In this document: one piece after another, positions 58,026-64,000 of the stretch
Layout of the letters: each line of letters begins with the position of its first letter
How positions within the stretch are numbered: the stretch's first letter is position 1
Assembly: GCF_022829365.1 (NCBI RefSeq)
Contig: NZ_JAKSYJ010000114.1
Coordinates: 186,001 to 250,000, forward strand
Origin: Methylobacterium sp. J-077
GTDB lineage: Bacteria; Pseudomonadota; Alphaproteobacteria; Rhizobiales; Beijerinckiaceae
Direction of reading: 5' to 3'
Length of the DNA stretch: 64,000 nucleotides
The notes under the pieces: model-generated
Told to the model about the DNA's origin: nothing
The model's database searches: none
Seen by the model: only the letters and a program-made list of their open reading frames with translations
Program-made: the position numbers and the translations under genes

Positions 58026-59878
58026 CGGGGCCGGCGCCTCTCACCTTTGGAGGGAACCCGGCTCGCACCTCTGAAGATGAAGCGGGGGTTCCCTCTCCCG
58101 TGCGGGAGAGGGGGTCCGTTGCGGCCAGCGGAGGCCGATCGATCAGTCCCGCCGCTTTCGCGGGAGAACGTGGCGAGCTGAGCAACGGCGACGTCCCACA
58201 GGGAAAGCGTGCGCCCGGAAATACCGAAGCGCCTCGAAAGATCTGGCCCGATGCCCTGCGCGCCGCCCGCCTCCTCGCCACCGATCCGCACGGCTTCGGC
58301 GGCGCAGTGTTGCGGGCCGGGCCGGGGCCGGTCCGCGACCGCTGGCTCGACGGCCTGCGGGCTGCTCTGCCCCCCGGGACGCCGTGGCGGCGGCTGCCGC
58401 CGGGGATCGGCGACGACAGCCTGCTCGGCGGCCTCGACCTCGCCGCGACCCTGGCGGCCGGCCGGCCGGTGGCGCGGGCCGGCCTGCTGGCGGAAGCCGA
58501 TGGCGGGCTGATCGTCATGCCCATGGCTGAGCGGCTGCCACCCGGCATCGCGGCCCGTCTGGCGGCTGCCCTCGACACCGGCACCGCCTCGGAAAGCCCG
58601 GCGCGCTTCGGCCTCGTGCTGCTCGACGAGGGCGAGGGCGACGAGACCGTGGCGGAGGCCCTGGCCGACCGCCTCGCCTTCCGGATCGACCTGAGCGGCG
58701 TCGGGATCGCGGATTGCGACACGCCTGCCGTCGCCGCAGACACCGATCCCGGCGCCCCGGAGCTCGACCCGCTCGGCACGCTGTGCCGGCTGGCCGAAGC
58801 GCTCGGCGTCGCGTCCTTACGCGGGCCGATCCTGGCGGCCCGGGTCGCGCGGGCGCTGGCGGCGGAAGAGCCGGTCGGCACGGACGCGATCACGGCCGCC
58901 GCTCGTCTGGTCCTGGCCCCCCGCGCCATGCGCCTGCCGACGCCGGAGGAGGCCGAGGCGCCCCCCCCGCCGTCGACGGAGGATGGCCCTACGGAGGACA
59001 CCACGGATCCGGCCCCGCTCGATGCGGCCGAGGACCGCGTGCTCGAGGCGGTGCGGGCGGCGATCCCGGCAAACCTTCTGGATCAGCTGCTGGCGGGGGG
59101 CGTGCGTCTCGCGACCGCCAAGGCCGGCCGGGTCGGCCAGCCGGCGGCGGCGCGCACCGGGCGACCGATCGGCAGCCGGCGCGGCGACCCGCGGCGGGGG
59201 CGCCTCGACCTGCTAGCGACCCTGCGGGCGGCAGCCCCGTGGCAGGCCCTGCGGCGTGCGGAGGGGGAAACCCGCCCGATCGTGGTCCGGCGGGACGATC
59301 TGCGGATCCGGATCCTGCGGCAGCGGACCGAAACCACCACGGTGTTCTGCGTCGACGCCTCGGGTTCGGCCGCCCTGGAGCGGCTGGCCGAGGCCAAGGG
59401 CGCGGTCGAGCTGCTGCTGGCCGAGGCCTATGTCCGGCGCGACCGGGTGGCGCTGGTGGCGTTCCGCGGCAGCACGGCGGAACTGGTCCTGCCGCCGACC
59501 CGCTCGCTGACCCGGGCCAAGCGCGGCCTCTCGGGCCTGCCGGGCGGAGGCGGCACGCCGCTGGCGGCGGGGATCGATGCGGCGCTGAGCGTGGCGCTCG
59601 GCGTCCGCCGGAGCGGCAGCCGGCCCGTGATCGTGCTGCTGACGGATGGACGCGCCAACGTCGCGCGTTCGGGGGAGGGCGGCCGCGCCCGAGCCGGAGC
59701 GGAAGCCCTGCAGGCGGCCCGCGCGCTCCGCACGGCCGGCTTGCCGGCCCTGGTGATCGATACCGGCGCCCGGGGCGAAGGCGCACGCGCGGTCGCAGAT
59801 GCGATGGCCGCCCGATACCTGGCTCTGCCCCGAGCCGATGCCGGCCTGCTCAGCGTGGCGGTGCGGGCCGCGCTCTGA
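58022..59878 (+). CDS. bchD: Magnesium chelatase subunit D with a repeat-derived N-terminal insertion
   Basis: A 618-residue subunit: AAA-like N-terminal domain (about 75-290), an acidic/proline-rich linker (about 310-345), and a C-terminal von Willebrand domain with the metal-binding DASGS at 445-449. The normal N-terminus (IWPDALRAARLLATDP) begins near residue 74. Residues about 6-70 come from palindromic repeat DNA (58040-58215), including VPSPVRERGS and FAGERGELSN. The GTG start overlaps the bchI stop, so the repeat entered in frame after the start codon. Confidence 0.93.
   Translation: MTGPAPLTFGGNPARTSEDEAGVPSPVRERGSVAASGGRSISPAAFAGERGELSNGDVPQGKRAPGNTEAPRKIWPDALRAARLLATDPHGFGGAVLRAGPGPVRDRWLDGLRAALPPGTPWRRLPPGIGDDSLLGGLDLAATLAAGRPVARAGLLAEADGGLIVMPMAERLPPGIAARLAAALDTGTASESPARFGLVLLDEGEGDETVAEALADRLAFRIDLSGVGIADCDTPAVAADTDPGAPELDPLGTLCRLAEALGVASLRGPILAARVARALAAEEPVGTDAITAAARLVLAPRAMRLPTPEEAEAPPPPSTEDGPTEDTTDPAPLDAAEDRVLEAVRAAIPANLLDQLLAGGVRLATAKAGRVGQPAAARTGRPIGSRRGDPRRGRLDLLATLRAAAPWQALRRAEGETRPIVVRRDDLRIRILRQRTETTTVFCVDASGSAALERLAEAKGAVELLLAEAYVRRDRVALVAFRGSTAELVLPPTRSLTRAKRGLSGLPGGGGTPLAAGIDAALSVALGVRRSGSRPVIVLLTDGRANVARSGEGGRARAGAEALQAARALRTAGLPALVIDTGARGEGARAVADAMAARYLALPRADAGLLSVAVRAAL
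58040..58215. repeat. Palindromic repeat inside the bchD frame
   Basis: It contains CCCTCTCCCGTGCGGGAGAGGG at its centre, GGAGGGAACCC facing GGGGTTCCCTC, and CCGCCGCTTTCGCGGG. The CCCTCTCCCG/GGGAGAGGG core matches the cluster at 36480-36725 in style. Confidence 0.65.
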
Positions 59879-60268
59879 GCGATATTCTACGGCCTGTCCG
59901 AGCCGGGTCGACGATTAGAGGGGATGACCGGCGCCGAGATCGGCGACACGCTGGTTGTGGGACATCCAGGCGTTCAGCATCTCGCGGAACAGGCCACGGA
60001 AGTTCCAGCGGCCCGCGGTCGAGCCGGCGAAGTGATGGGTCGAGGAGGTGAAGACGATCATGGCCGGTTCCAACGGTGAGAGATGCGCGGTGCCTGCGTT
60101 CGGCCCTGTGATGCGCCTGTTGCTGCGTCGCAGCAATCCGAGTTGCGGCAGCTGTGGCATGCGGTTTCCGCATGCATTCTCAATGCCTTACGAAATACTT
60201 CCAATCCGGCACGATAGCGCTGAGGTCCACGGCGCCGTCACGTTTGGTGCACCGCAGGATACAAGCCG
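59879..60268. other. Intergenic stretch before bchO
   Basis: Apart from one short minus-strand frame (59915-60061) nothing is supported. No clear promoter motif for bchO stands out. Confidence 0.5.
59915..60061 (-). CDS. Hypothetical 48-residue protein
   Basis: A frame from ATG 60059-60061 reads MIVFTSSTHHFAGSTAGRWN, then FRGLFREMLNAWMSHNQRV and ADLGAGHPL. The aromatic helix looks protein-like, but I recognise no family, and the ribosome site is weak. Convergent with bchD. Confidence 0.4.
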   Translation of the reverse strand: MIVFTSSTHHFAGSTAGRWNFRGLFREMLNAWMSHNQRVADLGAGHPL

Positions 60269-61174
60269 GTGCTAAGCTTCAAAGAGTTGGACCGGCCCGA
60301 CTGGGCGGTCGAGGGCCGGGATTGGCCGCACCGGGCGGCGAGCCGCTTCGTCGAGGCGGCGGGCCTGCGCTGGCATGTCCAGGAGTTCGGCCGCGCCGAG
60401 GCGCCGGTGCTGCTGCTCCTGCACGGGACCGGGGCCGCCACCCATTCCTGGCGCGGGCTGGCGCCGCTCCTGGCCCAGAGCTTCTTCGTGATCGCACCGG
60501 ACCTGCCGGGCCATGGCTTCACCGATCCCCTGCCGGATTCGGGCTTGTCGCTGCCCGGCATGGCCCGGGCGGTAGCGGACCTCGTGGCGGCGCTCGGACG
60601 CCCACCTGTCGTGGCGGCCGGTCACTCGGCCGGGGCGGCGGTGCTGGCGCGGATGTGCCTGGACGGCGCGATCGCGCCCCGGCTGCTGGTCGCCTTCAAC
60701 GGCGCGCTGGCGCCGCTGCCCGGGGCGGCGAGCCTGCTGTTTCCCGGCATGGCCCGGCTGCTGTTCCTCAATCCGTTCACCCCGAAGATCTTCGCCTGGA
60801 CGGCGGACCGGTCCGCCGCCAAGCGGCTGATCGAGGGCACCGGCTCGCGCCTCGATCCGCAGGGTGTCGATCTCTACCGGCGGCTCTTCGCCCGGGCCGG
60901 CCATGTCCGTGGGGCGCTCGGCATGATGGCGAACTGGGATCTCGCCGGGCTGCACCGGGCCCTGCCAGGCTTGACGACCCGCACCCTGCTGATCGTCGGC
61001 GGCGACGACCGGGCGATCCTGCCGGACACCGCGTTCACGCTGCGCGACCGCTTGCCCGACGCCCGGGTTGCGCTGATCCGGGGGCTCGGCCATCTCGCCC
61101 ACGAGGAAGCGCCCGAGCGCGTCGCCGAGGTGCTGCTTGAGGAGGCGCGGAGTCTCGGCGTCCTCGGACCCTGA
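60269..61174 (+). CDS. bchO: BchO, alpha/beta hydrolase of the Mg-chelatase cluster
   Basis: A 301-residue alpha/beta hydrolase that belongs with bchI-bchD in photosynthesis clusters; its substrate is unknown. GHSAGA (serine about residue 121) is the nucleophile elbow, LIVGGDDRAILPD holds the acid, and GLGHLAHEEAPE the histidine. DWAVEGRDWPHRAASRFVEA is the BchO-specific start. The GTG start fits that block. Confidence 0.92.
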   Translation: MLSFKELDRPDWAVEGRDWPHRAASRFVEAAGLRWHVQEFGRAEAPVLLLLHGTGAATHSWRGLAPLLAQSFFVIAPDLPGHGFTDPLPDSGLSLPGMARAVADLVAALGRPPVVAAGHSAGAAVLARMCLDGAIAPRLLVAFNGALAPLPGAASLLFPGMARLLFLNPFTPKIFAWTADRSAAKRLIEGTGSRLDPQGVDLYRRLFARAGHVRGALGMMANWDLAGLHRALPGLTTRTLLIVGGDDRAILPDTAFTLRDRLPDARVALIRGLGHLAHEEAPERVAEVLLEEARSLGVLGP

Positions 61175-61274
61175 ACCGAGGCCGGCGGGACTGGCGCCGG
61201 CCTTGCCTGGATCGTAGAGCCAACCGCAGGCTGTGAGACCTGCGGCATAGCCGGGAATAGGAGTTGTCGGGACG

Positions 61275-62057
61275 ATGGCGAGACCCGTGATCGGCGTCAT
61301 CGGAAACGCCCGCCTGCTCGACAACCGGTTCACGGCCCAGATCGTCGGTGAGAACAACCTCCGCGCGCTGGCCGAAGTGGCCGGAGCCCTGCCGCTGGTG
61401 TTCGCCGGCTGCCCGGCGATCACCGATCTCGGCGACCTCCTCGACACGGTGGACGGCATCCTGCTCACCGGTGGGCGGGCCAACGTCCATCCGACCCACT
61501 TCAGGACCGAGCCGCACCCGGCGCACGAGCCCTACGACGAGGCCCGTGACGCGACGGCGCTGCCGCTGATCGAGGCCTGCATCGCCCGCGGCGTGCCGCT
61601 GTTCGGCATCTGCCGCGGCTTCCAGGAGATGAACGTCGCCTTCGGCGGCAGCCTGCATCCGGAGATCCGCGACATACCCGGTCGTCTCAACCACCGGATG
61701 CCGCGGCTCGAGAACGGCGAGATCCACCCGGACCTGGAAGTCGTTTTTGCCGAACGCCACGCGGTTCGTCTCACCCGCGGCGGCGCCTTCGCGCGGTTGC
61801 TCGGGCGCGAGACGATCCGGGTGAACTCCCTGCACGGCCAGGGCATCCTGGAGCCGGGCGCCCGCATCGTGATCGAGGGCATCGCCGAGGACGACACGAT
61901 CGAGGCGATCCGCATTGCCGACGCGCCGGGCTTCGCCCTGGGCGTGCAGTGGCACCCGGAGCACGACGCCACGACGAACCCGATCAACCGCGCGCTGTTC
62001 GAGGCGTTCGGGGCCGCGGCGGCACGGCGGCGGGCCGAAGCGGGCAGCCGGCGCTGA
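61275..62057 (+). CDS. Class I glutamine amidotransferase (peptidase C26, PuuD-like)
   Basis: A 260-residue enzyme with the catalytic triad Cys113 (FGICRGFQEMN), His227 and Glu229 (GVQWHPEHD). PuuD-type enzymes hydrolyse gamma-glutamyl-GABA; other members act on gamma-glutamyl amides. LLTGGRANVHP and VNSLHGQGILEPG are family blocks. It precedes a YqcI/YcgG and a DUF1989 gene in the same direction, 293 bases apart, so a link is possible but not shown. Confidence 0.88.
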   Translation: MARPVIGVIGNARLLDNRFTAQIVGENNLRALAEVAGALPLVFAGCPAITDLGDLLDTVDGILLTGGRANVHPTHFRTEPHPAHEPYDEARDATALPLIEACIARGVPLFGICRGFQEMNVAFGGSLHPEIRDIPGRLNHRMPRLENGEIHPDLEVVFAERHAVRLTRGGAFARLLGRETIRVNSLHGQGILEPGARIVIEGIAEDDTIEAIRIADAPGFALGVQWHPEHDATTNPINRALFEAFGAAAARRRAEAGSRR

Positions 62058-62350
62058 GCTGAGTCCCGCCGGCAATACGTCCGGCGAAGTTACGGTGTCG
62101 TTCCTGGAGCATTCGTGTGTGAGCAGACGGAGTCTTGCCCACCTTAATCTATGTTTGGACGGCTACCGAACACTTCGGCACTTCCTTTGAACGCCCCGAA
62201 GATTCTTCGCGTGACGACGTTCGATTCACCTTTTCCCCGGACGACCTGTCGCAGGAGGGAACAGCGATCTGCAACCGGGGTTGCCCGAGTCCCGAACAGT
62301 GGTTGCCTCCTCCCGAGGCACACCTGCGCAGATCTTGAGCCATCGCCCGC
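62058..62350. other. Gene-free stretch before the YcgG gene
   Basis: No ORF with coding character. The DNA is somewhat lower in GC around 62090-62240. No repeat or motif recognised. Confidence 0.5.
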
Positions 62351-63109
62351 ATGCAGTTTCCCCGCGACGACGACGAGCATCCGCGCGCCCAGGCGTTTCG
62401 CGACTTCATCCGGAATCCGCCGTTCCCCTGCGTCGGCGCCAAGTCGGCCCTGTCGCGCGGGCGTATGAAGATCGTCGTGGCCTGGGACATCACCTCGGGC
62501 TGGGACGACATGCGGATCTACCCGGCGCTGCTCGCCTTCGTGGCGCGCTACCGGGAGACCCCCGACCTGTTCCAGAGCTTCGCGGTGGTGTTCGAGGGGC
62601 CCGGCGACCTCTCGGAGGAGGCGTTCGAGCAGAATCTCTGGGCGCGGGCGCAATCGCTCACCGACAAGGATGCCTGGCTCGGCCAGCCCCACGATTCCCG
62701 AGTGGCGGACGATCCGGATAACCCGCACTTCTCTCTGAGCTTCGGCGGCGAGGCGTTCTTCGTGGTCGGTCTGCATCCGAACGCGAGCCGGCCGGCCCGG
62801 CAATTCTCCTCGCCGGTGCTGGTGTTCAACCTGCATGCCCAGTTCGAGCGCCTGCGCGCCGAGGGCCGCTACGAGAAGCTGCGCGCCTCGATCCTGGAGC
62901 GCGACGAGGCGTTGGCCGGCAGCCTCAACCCGATGCTGGCGCGCCACGGCGAGACCTCCGAAGCGCGCCAGTACAGCGGGCGCGTGGTCGGCGCCGAGTG
63001 GCGGTGCCCGATGCAGGGCCGCCCCGCGGCGCCCGCCACCCCGGCGGCTGATGACTGGCATCCGTTGGCGCTGCCGCGCGACGGCCTCATCCCGAATAAC
63101 AGCGCCTGA
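62351..63109 (+). CDS. YqcI/YcgG-family protein (GntA-like)
   Basis: A 252-residue protein with the family marks PFPCVGAKSALSRG (residues about 24-37), DDMRIYPALLAFV, FGGEAFFVVGLHPNASRPARQF and VLVFNLHAQFERLR. The family includes GntA, a haem enzyme that N-hydroxylates a guanidine group in guanitoxin synthesis; most members are uncharacterised. HPNASR and CVGAK are conserved in it. Followed after 63 bases by a DUF1989 gene. Substrate and haem binding are inferred from the family only. Confidence 0.82.
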   Translation: MQFPRDDDEHPRAQAFRDFIRNPPFPCVGAKSALSRGRMKIVVAWDITSGWDDMRIYPALLAFVARYRETPDLFQSFAVVFEGPGDLSEEAFEQNLWARAQSLTDKDAWLGQPHDSRVADDPDNPHFSLSFGGEAFFVVGLHPNASRPARQFSSPVLVFNLHAQFERLRAEGRYEKLRASILERDEALAGSLNPMLARHGETSEARQYSGRVVGAEWRCPMQGRPAAPATPAADDWHPLALPRDGLIPNNSA

Positions 63110-63172
63110 GGCGCCGGATCGCGGCGGCGCCTGCGGCGTTGCCGGCTGGAGCCTTACGGGAGCGGAGACATC

Positions 63173-63769
63173 ATGGACCTAGCGGACGTGCAGCAGATCG
63201 AGCCGCGCTCAGGCGTCGCGTTCACCCTCGACCGAGGGCAGCGCCTGACCGTGATCGACCCGCGCGGCGAGCAGGTGGCCGATCTCGTCGCCTACAACCG
63301 CCACGACACGGGCGAAGTGATCTCGTCCGGGCGGACCCTCGACTATGCCAGCCGGATCTACCTGACCACCGGCGATCCGCTCTACTCGAACCGCTCGAAC
63401 GTGCTGCTGCGCATCGTCGAGGACACGGTCGGGCGCCACGACTTCCTGCTGACGCCGTGCTCGGCCGACACGTTCCGGATCATCTACGGCGACACGGATC
63501 CGCATCGCGGCTGCTTCGGCAACCTCGCCGCGGCGCTCGCCCCCTACGGCATCGAACCGGACGCGATCCCGGTGGCTTTCAATTGCTTCATGAACGTGCC
63601 GATCGACGGGACGACCGGGGCGCTGACCGTCGCGCCGCCGCTGAGTCGGGCCGGCGACCGAATCGTGTTCACCGCGGAGACCGACCTGATCATCGGCCTG
63701 ACCGCCTGCTCGGCGCTGCAATCGAACAACGGCAGCTTCAAGCCAATTCATTATCGGATCGAAGTATAG
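63173..63769 (+). CDS. DUF1989 urea carboxylase-associated-type protein
   Basis: A 198-residue protein of the DUF1989 family, which occurs beside guanidine/urea carboxylase genes. EPRSGVAFTLDRGQRLTVID starts it; cysteines in TPCSADTF, RGCFGNL, FNCFMN and LTACSALQSNNG lie where the family has its presumed metal ligands. GGAGCGGAG precedes the ATG. With the YcgG gene upstream it suggests handling of a guanidine or arginine-type compound. Confidence 0.85.
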   Translation: MDLADVQQIEPRSGVAFTLDRGQRLTVIDPRGEQVADLVAYNRHDTGEVISSGRTLDYASRIYLTTGDPLYSNRSNVLLRIVEDTVGRHDFLLTPCSADTFRIIYGDTDPHRGCFGNLAAALAPYGIEPDAIPVAFNCFMNVPIDGTTGALTVAPPLSRAGDRIVFTAETDLIIGLTACSALQSNNGSFKPIHYRIEV

Positions 63770-63791
63770 ATCCCATCGCTGCCGTCAATTC

Positions 63792-63820
63792 TTGACAGTC
63801 TGAAATGAATTTTGTATTTT
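63792..63820 (+). promoter_or_regulatory. Sigma70-like promoter in an AT-rich patch
   Basis: TTGACA at 63792-63797, a 17-base spacer and TATTTT at 63815-63820. The -35 is perfect. It lies in AT-rich DNA that begins right after the DUF1989 stop and points to the frame that starts at 63943. Confidence 0.5.
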
Positions 63821-63942
63821 TTCTCCAACGAATCTTGTTATGATATGAATTTAGCGAGCTATTAGCTTGCGACATACACAATAAGACTTGTTCAGGCCCG
63901 AGGCGCGACCAAAAAAAGCCGGCAACGACCGGTGTGGAGTTT

Positions 63943-64000
63943 ATGTTTACCAATCCTGTGTCTATCTTTCGCTCCGGATCAGCTCCGGGGGGTACATGGT
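63943..64000 (+). CDS. Start of a gene cut by the window edge
   Basis: An ATG at 63943 with GGAG three bases upstream opens a frame ([19 protein letters not shown]) to the edge. It is downstream of a good sigma70-like promoter. Nineteen codons are too few to name a family. Confidence 0.35.
   Translation, partial: MFTNPVSIFRSGSAPGGTW

Noticed and set aside
63738..63953. 71-codon minus-strand frame at the right end
   Set aside because: Overlaps the DUF1989 end and the promoter-like region, with no protein resemblance.

Overview
The window is high-GC alphaproteobacterial DNA. Its gene content and order point to an aerobic anoxygenic phototroph of the Methylobacterium type (order Hyphomicrobiales). 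The bacteriochlorophyll genes use the oxygen-dependent cyclase AcsF and the ALA synthase HemA, and they sit with puhABCE, lhaA and an aerR-ppsR pair. DUF6894-type and Rmf-like small proteins are also present. The species assignment is an inference; no 16S gene is present.

Region 1 (1-31.5 kb) is general chromosomal. It runs: a truncated MocR/PdxR regulator divergent from a PaiB-like protein and a GNAT; a GMC flavoprotein with a cysteine cluster coupled to a protein that joins an alpha/beta hydrolase to a gluconate-dehydrogenase subunit-3-like domain; a GNAT; Nudix-xseA; an orphan ParD antitoxin; two MFS transporters; small stress-type proteins; a UDP-glucuronate-epimerase-like enzyme; cytochrome c2; an OhrR-like regulator; a divergent xerD / aroK-aroB pair; tRNA-Thr(CGU); Nudix plus a 29-residue membrane microprotein; an IlvD/Edd dehydratase and a thiolase-like protein; accA coupled to a DUF1796 protein; a LysR/MFS pair with a probable frameshift; a YafK-type L,D-transpeptidase; and a methyltransferase beside an AT-rich patch.

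Region 2 (31.5-61.2 kb) is a large part of the photosynthesis gene cluster. On the minus strand are a triheme cytochrome c, a small membrane protein, tspO, bchP, a PucC-family transporter and bchG, with a perfect TGT-N12-ACA (PpsR/CrtJ) box upstream of bchG, followed by ppsR and aerR. Divergently on the plus strand runs one long, mostly overlapping operon: bchF-N-B-H-L-M, lhaA, puhA-B-C, a 98-residue protein, acsF, puhE, hemA, bchI, bchD, then bchO. Two near-consensus PpsR boxes lie upstream of bchF. Together these genes make ALA, insert Mg, build the isocyclic ring, reduce protochlorophyllide in the dark, hydrate the 3-vinyl group, attach and reduce the phytyl tail, and assemble the reaction centre and LH1. 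pufLM, crt and bchCXYZ are not in the window.

Region 3 (61.2-64 kb) holds a class I glutamine amidotransferase (peptidase C26), a YqcI/YcgG-family (GntA-like) protein and a DUF1989 protein, then an AT-rich patch with a sigma70-like promoter and the first codons of another gene.

The most unusual signal is a set of long palindromic repeats that lie inside, or directly abut, open reading frames of the photosynthesis operons. They add about 50-110 residues to the bchM C-terminus and to the N-termini of bchD and the bchG-linked PucC-family protein, and one sits against the bchI start. The ATGA/GTGA start-stop overlaps are kept. This resembles the in-frame palindromic elements known from Rickettsia.
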